Under the pieces are notes generated by a model. That model was not told the DNA's origin, did not search any database, and saw nothing but the letters and a program-made list of their open reading frames with translations. DNA of 64,000 nt from Defluviicoccus sp. (GTDB lineage Bacteria > Pseudomonadota > Alphaproteobacteria > MPNO01). Positions 1 to 7,735 of this stretch are shown one piece after another. Position 1 is the first letter of the stretch; each line of letters begins with the position of its first letter. Location: NCBI GenBank assembly GCA_028821395.1, contig JAPPGP010000209.1, positions 1 through 64,000 on the forward strand, in the 5' to 3' direction. The position numbers were made by a program, and so were the translations under genes.

Positions 1-622
1 TGTCGTAGAGCAGCTTCCAGTTGCCCTTGAACTTGAGCCGGTTGGCCTCGCACAGCGCGACCTTGCCGCCGGGGTGGCGGTCGAGCCATTCGTCGAGCGG
101 GCCGGCGACGCCGCCGAGATAGTCGATCAGCGCCGGCGCATCGAGGTTGAGCGTGCCGAAGACGAAGCCGCGATAGCTCTCGACCCGCGGGACCTGGGCG
201 AGGTTGAACTTCTCGTCCGCGAAATTGTCCGCGTAGCCGTCCGGCCAGGGCACGCCGTTGAGCTTGCCCGAGTTCAGGAAGGTCCAGCCGTGATAGCCGC
301 ACTGGAAGGATTTCGCCGAGCCGCGCGCCTCGCGGCAGACGGTGGAGCCGCGATGGGTGCATCGGTTGTAGAGCGCGCGCAGCACGCCCTGGGAATCGCG
401 CACCAGGATGATCGGCCGGCGCCCGAGCTTGGTGGCGACGAAATCGTCGGGTTGCGGGATCTGGCTCTCATGGCCGAGATAGACCCAGACCGCGCCGAAG
501 ATCCTGGTCATCTCGTCCGCGAAGATCCGGGGATCGGTGTAGAGCACGCGGTGCACCCGGTCCTCGAACACCAGCCGGTCGTAATCATAGGCCGCGCCGT
601 CGATCGATGGCTGCTCGGTCAT
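1..622 (-). CDS. Rieske-type aromatic ring-hydroxylating oxygenase, alpha subunit (3' end outside window)
   Basis: This is the N-terminal 207 codons of a Rieske non-heme iron oxygenase large subunit, the terminal oxygenase that hydroxylates aromatic or amine substrates using electrons from a reductase. The [2Fe-2S] ligands are visible as C88-x-H90 (CTHRGS) and C108-x2-H111 (CGYHGW). The mononuclear-iron catalytic domain lies beyond the window edge. The ATG at 622 follows a GGGGGGAGAG ribosome-binding stretch. It begins 25 nt after the stop of the glutamine-synthetase-like gene, so it is the fourth gene of a minus-strand operon. Its N-terminus resembles the other Rieske alpha subunit at 49870. 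The substrate cannot be read from sequence; the GS-like neighbour suggests an amine or its gamma-glutamyl amide. Confidence 0.9.
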   Translation of the reverse strand, partial: MTEQPSIDGAAYDYDRLVFEDRVHRVLYTDPRIFADEMTRIFGAVWVYLGHESQIPQPDDFVATKLGRRPIILVRDSQGVLRALYNRCTHRGSTVCREARGSAKSFQCGYHGWTFLNSGKLNGVPWPDGYADNFADEKFNLAQVPRVESYRGFVFGTLNLDAPALIDYLGGVAGPLDEWLDRHPGGKVALCEANRLKFKGNWKLLYD

Positions 623-647
623 CGCCTCTCCCCCCGCAAGCGGGCGT

Positions 648-2150
648 TCAGAAGAAGTCAAAATACTCGTTCTGTTCCCACTCGGTCACCTGGTTGATCT
701 CGCGGTGGCCGCCCCGGTCGATGCCGTATTGCCGGAACCGGCCTAGCTCGGCGCGCTTCAGCGCCAGGAAGTAGTCGACGAACGGATCGCCGAACTCGCG
801 GCGGAACAGGGCGGAGGCGTCGAGGAACCCGAGCGCGGCGTCGAGGTCGGCGGGGAGCCTCTCGCGCTCGGCCTCGTAGGGGGCGAGGTCCTCGGCGGGC
901 GCGGCGAGGTTGCGGTCGATGCCGTCGAGCGCGGCGGCGATCTGCGAGGCGATGTAGAGATAGGGGTTGGCGGCGGGCTCGCCGGCGCGGTTCTCCAGCC
1001 GCGTGGCGGGGTCGCCGGCACCGCCGATCACCCGCATCATCGCGCCCCGCTGGTCGACCCCCCAGCCCGCCCGGTCGGGCGCGAGCGAGTTGGGGCGGAA
1101 GCGGCGATAGCCGTTGACGGTGGGGGTGACGAAGGCCGAGGCCGCGCCGGCGTGCTCGATCAGCCCGGCAAGCGCCGAAAGCCCCAGCGGCGACAGCGCA
1201 TGGTTGCCGTCCGCCGGCATGAACAGGTTCCCGCCGGTCGCGGCATCGACGAAGGACTGGTGGAGGTGCCAGCCGCTCGCGAAATGGCCCTCGAAGGCGG
1301 GCCGGCAGATGAAGCTCGCCGCGTAGCCGAGGCGGCGGCAGACCTGCCGCGCCGCGCTGCGGAACAGCGCCGCATCGTCCGCCGCGCGCCCCGCATCGTC
1401 GGCCGCGAAGGTGCATTCGACCTGGCCCGGTCCGAACTCGTTCTCCAGCGAGCGCAGCTTCAGCCCGAGTCCGGCGAACGCATCGGCCAGCGCGTCGAAG
1501 ACCGGCTGCATGATGTCGAGATTGGTCTCGGAGTGGTAGGAGAAGCCGGGCTCGACGGCGCTGGTCGCGAGCGGGCGGCCGCGCCGCCCCTGATGCGCCA
1601 CCTCCGCATCGCCCAGCCGGTCGTCGTCGATGCGCCGCAGGTACCACTCGATCTCGATGCCGACCAGCATGCGCCAGCCGCGCTCGGCGAGCCGCGCGCG
1701 CTGGCGGGCCAGCACCCGGCGGGTCGAGAATGGGAAGGGCTTGCCGTCGCGGAAGTACGAATCGCCCAGCACCCAGCCCGTCCCCGGCGCCCAGGGGAGC
1801 GTGCGGAAGGTCCCCGGGTCCGGCACCAGGACCAGATTGGGCGAGCCGGTCATCTCGTCGATGCCCATCCCGCCCCCCGGGGTGAAGGAGGCGAAGACCC
1901 GCCCGCCGGAGGCATCGAGGGTCGAGGTGGCGACGTTGATGTTGTAGCCGTCGACAAGCGCCTGGCAGAGCGCCGGCGGGGTGACCGCCTTGGCCCTGAC
2001 CGCGCCGTGGCTGTCGACCCAGGCGAGCCTGACCAGCCGCAGCCCGTCGGCCTCGACGCGGCGCAGGATTTCGGCCGCTTCCGCTTCCTGCCCGTCGCCC
2101 CACAGGCCGTTGCGGGCGATGAACCCCTCAGATGAAGCTCGACCCGCCAT
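648..2150 (-). CDS. Glutamine-synthetase-family gamma-glutamyl-amine ligase
   Basis: A 500-residue protein with the glutamine synthetase catalytic fold: the metal-binding segment GIEIEWYL, NEFGPGQVECTF, the active-site GWHLHQSF, and RLENRAGEPAANPYLYIA near the nucleotide/glutamate site. GS-like proteins of this kind in catabolic operons, such as those of aniline or isopropylamine degradation, ligate glutamate to an amine. True ammonia-assimilating GlnA is less likely given the operon, which contains a Rieske oxygenase and an SDR. The ATG at 2150 overlaps the end of the SDR gene by 23 nt, suggesting translational coupling; a later start is possible. The amine substrate is not identifiable. Confidence 0.85.
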   Translation of the reverse strand: MAGRASSEGFIARNGLWGDGQEAEAAEILRRVEADGLRLVRLAWVDSHGAVRAKAVTPPALCQALVDGYNINVATSTLDASGGRVFASFTPGGGMGIDEMTGSPNLVLVPDPGTFRTLPWAPGTGWVLGDSYFRDGKPFPFSTRRVLARQRARLAERGWRMLVGIEIEWYLRRIDDDRLGDAEVAHQGRRGRPLATSAVEPGFSYHSETNLDIMQPVFDALADAFAGLGLKLRSLENEFGPGQVECTFAADDAGRAADDAALFRSAARQVCRRLGYAASFICRPAFEGHFASGWHLHQSFVDAATGGNLFMPADGNHALSPLGLSALAGLIEHAGAASAFVTPTVNGYRRFRPNSLAPDRAGWGVDQRGAMMRVIGGAGDPATRLENRAGEPAANPYLYIASQIAAALDGIDRNLAAPAEDLAPYEAERERLPADLDAALGFLDASALFRREFGDPFVDYFLALKRAELGRFRQYGIDRGGHREINQVTEWEQNEYFDFF

Positions 2151-2949
2151 CGACGACGAGATTCTGACCGGTGATGTAGCCCGCCTCGTCGGAGCAGATG
2201 AACAGCATCGCCTTGGCGAGGTCGTGGATCGTCCCCTGGCGTGGCAGCGCCTGCGCCTGGGTCATGGTTTTGAACATGTGCCGCGGCACCGAGGGGCGCT
2301 CGATCTCGGTCTGCATCACCCCGGGCCAGAAGGTGTTGACGGTAATCCCGTGCGGCCCGAGCTCGCGCGCCATCGAGCGCGACATGCCGACCATCGCCGA
2401 CTTGGAGGTGATGTAGTGGAGGTAGTTGGGGCGGCCCTTCACATGGGTGCCCGACGAGACGTTGACGATCCGCCCCCAGCCCGCCTCCATCATCGCCGGG
2501 ACGACGGCGCGGGCGCACAGCATCGAGCCGGTGATATTGACATGCATCGCCGCCTTCCACTCGTCCACCGGGAGCTCCCAGAACGGCGCCATGGTGATCT
2601 TCGAGAACACGGCGGCGTTGTTGATCAGGATGTCGATCCGCCCGAAGGCCTCCAGCGTCCGGGCCGCCATCGCCTTGACCGAATCCTCGTCGCCGACATC
2701 GGTGGCAAGCGCGAGCGCCCGGCCGTGATCCCGCTCGACCTCGGCGGCGACGCGGCCCGCGTTGTCGCCGTCGATCTCGGCGATGACCGGGATCGCGCCC
2801 TGGGCGGCGAAGTAGTGCGCGTAGCCGCGCCCGATCCCCTGCCCGCCGCCGGTGACGACGACCACCCGGCCGGCGAGGCTCGCATAGCTCGCCGTCCTGT
2901 CGACGTCGATGCGGGCATAGTCGATATGGCCGATCTCGGCGTCGGTCAT
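2128..2949 (-). CDS. Short-chain dehydrogenase/reductase (SDR)
   Basis: A classical SDR of 273 residues, NAD(P)-dependent and cytosolic. The nucleotide-binding TGGGQGIG motif lies near residue 34, the structural NNAA follows near residue 111, and the catalytic serine (NVSSG) and YxxxK (YITSK) are all present. The C-terminal DGGSSFI ending is typical. The start codon overlaps the stop of the upstream selenoprotein-like gene by 4 nt (2946-2949), so the two are translationally coupled. Within this operon it probably oxidises an alcohol or dihydrodiol intermediate; that is inference from context. Confidence 0.93.
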   Translation of the reverse strand: MTDAEIGHIDYARIDVDRTASYASLAGRVVVVTGGGQGIGRGYAHYFAAQGAIPVIAEIDGDNAGRVAAEVERDHGRALALATDVGDEDSVKAMAARTLEAFGRIDILINNAAVFSKITMAPFWELPVDEWKAAMHVNITGSMLCARAVVPAMMEAGWGRIVNVSSGTHVKGRPNYLHYITSKSAMVGMSRSMARELGPHGITVNTFWPGVMQTEIERPSVPRHMFKTMTQAQALPRQGTIHDLAKAMLFICSDEAGYITGQNLVVDGGSSFI

Positions 2950-3578
2950 GCGTCGTTCCCCGCGCGCGCCCGGGCGCCGATCTCGGCGAGGAATTTCTCC
3001 AGCGTCTCGTAGGGCTGCGCGCCGACCACGCCGTACCCGCCGGCGACGAAGGTGGGAACGCCGCTCACCCCGATCTTGCGCGAGCGCGCCCAGTCGGCAT
3101 CGACCGCGTCCCGGAAGCGCCGCTCGTCCAGCACCGCGCGCGCCTCCTCCGCCGGAAGGCCGACAGCCTCGACGATGCCGAGCAACGTGTCGGCGTCGCC
3201 GATATTTCCGCCGTCCACGAAATAGGCCCGGTACAGCGCATCGTGCAGCGCCTCGCCGCCGTCGACCGTGTCGGCCCAGGCGCCGAGCTCCTGCGCGAGC
3301 CGGCTGTTATAGGTGTGGGTGCGCCGGGAATACTCGAGCCCTTCCCCGTCCATCAGCCCCTTCATGCGCGCATAGGACGCTTCGAGGTCGTAATCGCGCC
3401 CGGCGAACAGCGCCTCCAGCGTCATCCCCTCCGCCGGGGTCTCGGGGTGCAGCGGGAAGTGCACCCATTTGAGCTCGATGTCGAATTTTTGCCTGAGCTT
3501 CTCGATACGCACGGTACTGAGATAGCACCAGGGTCAGACGTAGTCGGTGAACACCTCAAGGGTGATCGGCTCGCTCAT
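2946..3578 (-). CDS. DsbA/FrnE-like thiol oxidoreductase, predicted selenoprotein (Sec15 at an in-frame TGA)
   Basis: The protein is 210 residues if the TGA at 3534-3536 is read through, the usual length for the DsbA/FrnE (2-hydroxychromene-2-carboxylate isomerase-like) thioredoxin-fold family. The ATG at 3578 has a strong GAAGGAGG ribosome-binding site 5 nt upstream. The first 14 residues (MSEPITLEVFTDYV) are beta-strand 1, then TGA, then PWCYLS. The family consensus here is CPWCY, so TGA falls exactly on the first active-site cysteine, giving U15-P-W-C18. The rest of the fold is intact, including the cis-proline region SGVPTFV. A SECIS-like hairpin lies 20 nt downstream of TGA. A conventional gene call would start at GTG 3512 and lose the active site. 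It is the first gene of the operon running to the Rieske gene. The alternative is a nonsense mutation, judged unlikely. Confidence 0.85.
3501..3521 (-). promoter_or_regulatory. Candidate bacterial SECIS hairpin of the DsbA/FrnE-like selenoprotein
   Basis: On the mRNA strand CTCAGTAC (3521-3514) pairs with GTATCGAG (3508-3501) around the loop CGUGC (3513-3509). That gives eight positions with one A-C mismatch and one G-U pair. The loop starts 20 nt after the TGA and carries G then U at loop positions 2-3, matching the known bacterial SECIS pattern (loop about 16-37 nt from UGA with an early G). SelB would bind here to deliver Sec-tRNA. The pairing was found by eye, not by folding software. Confidence 0.65.
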
Positions 3579-3861
3579 CGGGGCCTCCTTCGGGTCGAGC
3601 GGGGGCATTGTAGCGGGTGCGACCCGGGAAAGCGATTGAGGTAACGGTGGAGCATCGCGCCGAGCACAATTGGCTGGACTCGGGTGGAGACGCGATGAAG
3701 TATCGACTAGCATCGGGTCGCCCGGGAGCGGCAGAGCCCACCCATCGCGGGGATGCGCGACCGGGCGGAAGATCAAGGGCAGAAATGAAGGCGCCGGATG
3801 TCGGCAAGAGGGCCTACGCTGCGCCTGGACGGAAGACCATGACCACCTCTGACGGTGCGAC

Positions 3862-5088
3862 ATGATTACGGCGCTCAAACTATTTGACTTCAAGAATTTC
3901 GCACGAGAGACACTGGGCGCGGGACCCTTCACTGTTATTGTGGGCGCCAACGCGACCGGAAAAAGCAATATCCGCGATGCCTTTCGCTTTCTTCACGGTA
4001 TCGGTCGCGGGTATGCACTATCGGAAATCGTAGGCGGCAAACACGGGGCGGGGGGCCAACTCGAATGGGAGTCGATTAGAGGTGGTCCCCGTGAAATCAG
4101 TAGAGCCGGCAGTGGCGTCTTCGCCTTCAGCGTGGCTCTGACAGTGAAGAGTCGGAAATTTTCATATTTTGCGGGTGTGGCCTCAGAGGCATTTGGAGAA
4201 AGCGGATTCAAAATTGGCTTAGAAACTTTGGTAGTTGACAACGAGACCGTTTACCATTGGCGAAACGAAGAACTGACTCTTAATGGCGAAAAACTCGCGA
4301 AGGACACCCAGAGAATCTTTCGTCGAGACCAACCTATTTTAGCGCAGTTGCACGAAATGCAAGCAGGCAAGGACGTTGACCTACTCGTCGGTACGATTGT
4401 CGAAGCGTTCGCCAGCATGAGATTTCTCGACCTTGCACCGGATAGCATGAGACAGCCCTCCTTTCCGGGTCAGACTGTCCTGGGCGACCGTGGCGAAAAC
4501 CTCCCGTCGGTTCTCAAGGAACTTTGCGCCAAGCCGGAACACAAAGACGTCCTCATGCAGTGGACCCGTGAGCTGACTCCGATGGATATGGAAGACGTCG
4601 AATTTCCTCTCGATCCGGCCGGAAGAGTACATCTGGTGCTTCGGGAAAGAGGTAGAAAGGAGACAACCGCGTTCAGCGCCTCCGACGGAACGTTGCGTTT
4701 TCTCGCCATGCTGGCCGCTCTGCTCGGGCCCGATCCGGCGCAACTCTATTTCCTGGAAGAGATCGACAACGGCATCCACCCCTCGCGGCTCAGCTTGCTG
4801 GTCGACTTGATCGAACGGCAAACGGCCAAGGGCGGCTCGCAGGTGATCGCCACCACGCATTCACCGGAGCTGCTGACCATCATGGGAGATGTCACTTTCA
4901 ACAACACATCGGTTGTCTGTCGATTGGAAGGTGCCGATGACGCCGTAATCCGCCCGGTCGCGGAATTACCCAACGCCGCCAAGTTGAGGAAGAGCCAAGG
5001 ATTGGGACGGCTGCTGACAAGCGGTTGGATGGAAACTGCGGTCACCTTTTCCGAAGACGATGAAAATGGACGGGAAGTGTCGGAATGA
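3862..5088 (+). CDS. AAA/ABC-type ATPase (OLD/RloA-like), candidate defence gene
   Basis: A 408-residue ABC-family ATPase of the AAA_21/OLD type. Walker A is GANATGKSN at 28-36. A signature-like stretch SDGTLRFLAML, Walker B LYFLEEIDNGIHP and an H-loop ATTHSPEL follow in order. No membrane segment is seen. The gene overlaps the next one by ATGA (5085-5088), so the pair is co-translated. Base composition is visibly lower in GC than the flanks, especially 4100-4450, suggesting transfer. ATPases of this class paired with a small Toprim-fold or RloB-like protein occur in anti-phage modules such as PARIS-like systems; defence is inference. The ATG at 3862 has no strong ribosome-binding site. Confidence 0.8.
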   Translation: MITALKLFDFKNFARETLGAGPFTVIVGANATGKSNIRDAFRFLHGIGRGYALSEIVGGKHGAGGQLEWESIRGGPREISRAGSGVFAFSVALTVKSRKFSYFAGVASEAFGESGFKIGLETLVVDNETVYHWRNEELTLNGEKLAKDTQRIFRRDQPILAQLHEMQAGKDVDLLVGTIVEAFASMRFLDLAPDSMRQPSFPGQTVLGDRGENLPSVLKELCAKPEHKDVLMQWTRELTPMDMEDVEFPLDPAGRVHLVLRERGRKETTAFSASDGTLRFLAMLAALLGPDPAQLYFLEEIDNGIHPSRLSLLVDLIERQTAKGGSQVIATTHSPELLTIMGDVTFNNTSVVCRLEGADDAVIRPVAELPNAAKLRKSQGLGRLLTSGWMETAVTFSEDDENGREVSE

Positions 5089-5648
5089 ACGTCCTCGTCA
5101 TTCCCGAGGACTTCCGCAACGACCAGTACATCCTTAAGCCGCTATTCGATCGCTTGTTCAGCAACCTCGGCAAGCCCCAAGCGCGTGTCCAGGTGTGCCT
5201 GGAACCGCTGCTTGGCGGCATCCGCGAAGCGCTCAAGACCGAACGCATCCAGGAAGTCATAGACCAGTACGACGGGATGACCGACATCTTCATCCTTTGC
5301 GTCGACCGGGACGGCGACCTGGGTCGGCGAATACGCCTGAACCAGATCGAAGACGATTTCGGACCAGACCGGATTTTCCTGGCGGAGAACGCCTGGGAAG
5401 AAATTGAAACCTGGGTGCTCGCAGGCCTCGATCTGCCCAAGGACTGGATTTGGGCCGATGTTCGCGCGGAAGTTCATGTCAAGGAAGCCTATTTCGAGCC
5501 GCTTGCCGTCCAGCGTGGGGTCGCTGACGGTCCAGGCGGCGGGCGCAAGGTGTTGGCCGAGGAGGCGGCGCGCAGAATATCCGTAATCCGGCGCAAATGC
5601 CGAGGGGACTTTCACGCCTTGGCCAAACGGGTGGAGGAGGCGGTCTGA
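5085..5648 (+). CDS. Small Toprim/RloB-like (DUF4276-type) protein, partner of the ATPase
   Basis: A 187-residue protein. An acidic residue near the N-terminus (VIPEDF, E8) and a DxDxD cluster (VDRDGD, 73-78) recall the metal-binding site of Toprim-fold nucleases. The following AENAWEEIETWVLAG stretch resembles the E-x-E-x-W segment of RloB/DUF4276 proteins. It overlaps the upstream ATPase gene by 4 nt, so both are probably one functional unit, the ATPase sensing or remodelling and this protein acting as effector. Family assignment is from motif memory only; nuclease activity is inferred. Confidence 0.65.
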   Translation: MNVLVIPEDFRNDQYILKPLFDRLFSNLGKPQARVQVCLEPLLGGIREALKTERIQEVIDQYDGMTDIFILCVDRDGDLGRRIRLNQIEDDFGPDRIFLAENAWEEIETWVLAGLDLPKDWIWADVRAEVHVKEAYFEPLAVQRGVADGPGGGRKVLAEEAARRISVIRRKCRGDFHALAKRVEEAV

Positions 5649-5724
5649 CCGCACAGATTACTCTCCGACGCGCGCGCCCCGCTGGTACAATCCGCCGTCC
5701 CCGCAGCCCACACCGGGAGGAGCC

Positions 5725-6828
5725 ATGTCCGGGATCGAGTACGACACCCCCTACCACGTCCGCGAATCGCTGGTGGCGGCGCAGCGCCTGGCCTGGCGGC
5801 GCATCGCCGAGCCGGGCGCCTGGCTCGACGGGGAGCGCCGCGTGGCGGTGGCGGGCGAGGTTCGCGCGGCCGGCGACTGCGCGCTCTGCCGCGAGCGCAA
5901 GCAGGCGGTCTCGCCCTTCGCGGTCGCCGGCGAGCACGCGGCGAGCGGGCCTCTGGGCGCGGCGGAGGTCGAGCTGATCCACCGCCTGACCAGCGACCCG
6001 GGCCGGCTCCGCCGGTCCTGGGCCGAGGGGATACTCGCCGCCGGGGTGAGCGAGGAGGTCTATGTCGAGATCGTCGGCATCGTCTGCATGGTCATGATCG
6101 TCGACACCTTCCGCCGCGCGCTCGGCCTGCCGCAATTCGACCTGCCCGCGCCGGTGGCCGGGACGCAATCGGGCTACCGCGCCCCGGGAGCCCGGCGCCA
6201 CGACGCCTGGATCAGCCTGGTGCAGCCGGACGACGTGGTGGAGAGCGACGGCGACCTCTACGGCGCCGCCGCCTCGCCGGTGGTCAAGGCGCTGTCGCTG
6301 GTGCCGGAAGCCAAGCGGGCCTATTGGGATCTCGCCGAGGAGCACTATCTGCCGGGCAGCGAGATGACCGACTTCGCCACCGGAGCGCGCGCCATCGACC
6401 GCATGCAGATGGAGCTGGTCGCCGGCCGGGTGTCCGCCCTCCATCAATGCGTCTACTGAACCAGCGCCCATGCGTTCATGCTCCGTGCGAGCACAGAAGT
6501 CTCGGGCGCCGATTTCGATCTGGGCGCCGTCACCGGCGCGGCGACCGGAGACGGCGGCATCGCCGGCGGGGTGCTGCTGCACGGCTTCGCCGAGGCGGTC
6601 ACGCTCCGCGACGCGGCGCGGACGGCCGAGTTGAGGGACGCGCTGGTCGACCGGCTGGGCGAGGCGGCGATGATCGACGCGGCGGCGACCGCGGCGGCGT
6701 TCCACGGCTTCGTCCGGGTGGTGGACGCCACCGGCGCCCCGGTGGCGGGAGCGGCGGGCGGTCAGGTCACCGCGGAATTCCGCCAGGCGCTCGGCATCGA
6801 CGCGTTCTACGGCGCGCGCAACCCCTGA
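5725..6828 (+). CDS. Alkylhydroperoxidase (AhpD)-related protein, predicted selenoprotein (Sec245 at an in-frame TGA)
   Basis: Read through the TGA at 6457-6459, this is one 367-residue protein of the carboxymuconolactone decarboxylase/AhpD-related family. Around the TGA the frame gives HQCVY-U-TSAHAFMLR. The AhpD catalytic signature is CxxCx3H, so C242, U245 and H249 match it with TGA on the second cysteine. An additional N-terminal C52-x2-C55 (CALC) is present. The ATG follows GGGAGGAGCC. Conventional calling splits it into a 244-residue piece and a 116-residue piece starting at 6478-6480, neither of which has a complete active site. I recall a database family named alkylhydroperoxidase-related (seleno)protein that fits this layout. 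A SECIS-like hairpin follows. Its role is probably peroxide or thiol redox chemistry. Confidence 0.87.
6475..6498 (+). promoter_or_regulatory. Candidate bacterial SECIS hairpin of the AhpD-related selenoprotein
   Basis: TGCTC (6479-6483) pairs perfectly with GAGCA (6489-6493) around the loop CGUGC (6484-6488). The stem extends by TTC/GAA (6475-6477 with 6496-6498) across a small internal loop. The apical loop starts 24 nt after the TGA. Its five bases, and the flanking C and G, are identical to those of the hairpin in the gene at 2946-3578, although the surrounding sequences are unrelated. Found by eye. Confidence 0.68.
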
Positions 6829-6834
6829 CGCGGC

Positions 6835-7704
6835 TCAGAAGAGCGAGGGCGACTCCGGGTCGTGGCGCGCGTGGCGTGCCCTGGCGGCGCGGGGGCTCGC
6901 CACCGCGTAGCAGTAGATGCAGCCATGCGGGCAGCTGTCATAGGCGCCGATGTCGCGCGATTCGTGACAGGCGCAGCCCGGCCGGTTGCCCTTCTCCCTC
7001 GCCGCGATCGGCCGGCCCGCGACGTCGCCGAGGCGGCTTGCGTCGATGCAGCGCGCCTTACCCGCGCCGCCGGCGGCGAGACCCGGCTGGGCGCAGATCG
7101 TGGCCTCGATCCCGAACTCCCTTGCGGTGGCGGCGAGCTCGGCAACCACCCCCCGCTTGCGCCCGACCGCGGGGTCCTCCCAGGTCAGCCCCGATGTCCG
7201 GTTGGCGGCGGCGAGGTTGCGGCGCGTCTTGCGGTAGAAGCTCGCGAAGGACAGCACCGCCTCGTCGACCGCGCCGGCGAGCCCCTCGGCGAGGCGGGCG
7301 AAGCGTTCGGCATGCGAGGAGAGCGGCGTAGCGCCGGTCACGATGATGGGATCGCAGCGCCAGACGGCGGCGCGCGGCCCGAAATCCCGGGCGATCGCAT
7401 GCACCTGTTCCGCGGCGCGCGCGGCGTCGATCACCGACGTTTCGAGCGCGCGCGGATAGGCGGTGATCGTGTAGTGGACGACAAACGGGATGCCGTCCGA
7501 TGCCAGCCGGTCGAGCACCGGGCGGAACGGCGCCGCGTTCCGCGTCCAGAACACGAAGCCGGAGACCGACTCCCGGTCGAGGCGAACGGTGTAGGGCCTG
7601 CCGTAAGGGTTTCGCACCGTGCAAAACCCGGCCGCCAGGCGTCGTTCGAACCACGCGCCGTAAAAGGCCGGGATATCGGTGCGGTAGCTCGCGGACACGA
7701 TCAT
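6835..7704 (-). CDS. DUF1848 family protein with cysteine-rich C-terminus
   Basis: A 289-residue protein beginning MIVSASYRTDIPAFY, a start characteristic of DUF1848. Near the C-terminus lies GCACHESRDIGAYD followed by CPHGCIYCYA, giving a CxC...Cx3Cx2C cysteine pattern that probably binds an iron-sulfur cluster; the family has been related to radical-SAM-like or spore photoproduct lyase-like folds. Function is unknown. It is transcribed away from dnaK, sharing a 156-nt divergent region, and its end lies 6 nt from the end of the AhpD-related gene (convergent). The open frame upstream of 7704 is antisense to dnaK and is not part of this gene. Confidence 0.85.
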   Translation of the reverse strand: MIVSASYRTDIPAFYGAWFERRLAAGFCTVRNPYGRPYTVRLDRESVSGFVFWTRNAAPFRPVLDRLASDGIPFVVHYTITAYPRALETSVIDAARAAEQVHAIARDFGPRAAVWRCDPIIVTGATPLSSHAERFARLAEGLAGAVDEAVLSFASFYRKTRRNLAAANRTSGLTWEDPAVGRKRGVVAELAATAREFGIEATICAQPGLAAGGAGKARCIDASRLGDVAGRPIAAREKGNRPGCACHESRDIGAYDSCPHGCIYCYAVASPRAARARHARHDPESPSLF

Positions 7705-7735
7705 CGGCCATACCCTTGTGGAACGCGGCGACCGG

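Noticed and set aside
2946-3512. Short DsbA-like gene starting at GTG 3512
   Set aside because: It would lack the first beta-strand and the CPWC active site, and has no ribosome-binding site; the ATG at 3578 has a near-perfect one.
3513-3529. Alternative hairpin GGTGCT/AGTACC right after the TGA of the DsbA-like gene
   Set aside because: Its loop (AUCUC) has no G and begins only 10 nt after the TGA, outside the usual SECIS range. It could compete with the preferred hairpin.
3617-3865. An 82-codon open frame just before the ATPase gene, overlapping its start by ATGA
   Set aside because: No recognisable domain and composition like non-coding sequence. The ATGA overlap is suggestive but not enough.
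6478-6828. Separate small gene starting at ATG 6478
   Set aside because: No ribosome-binding site, and it lacks the first half of the AhpD motif. Read-through of the TGA gives one coherent protein.
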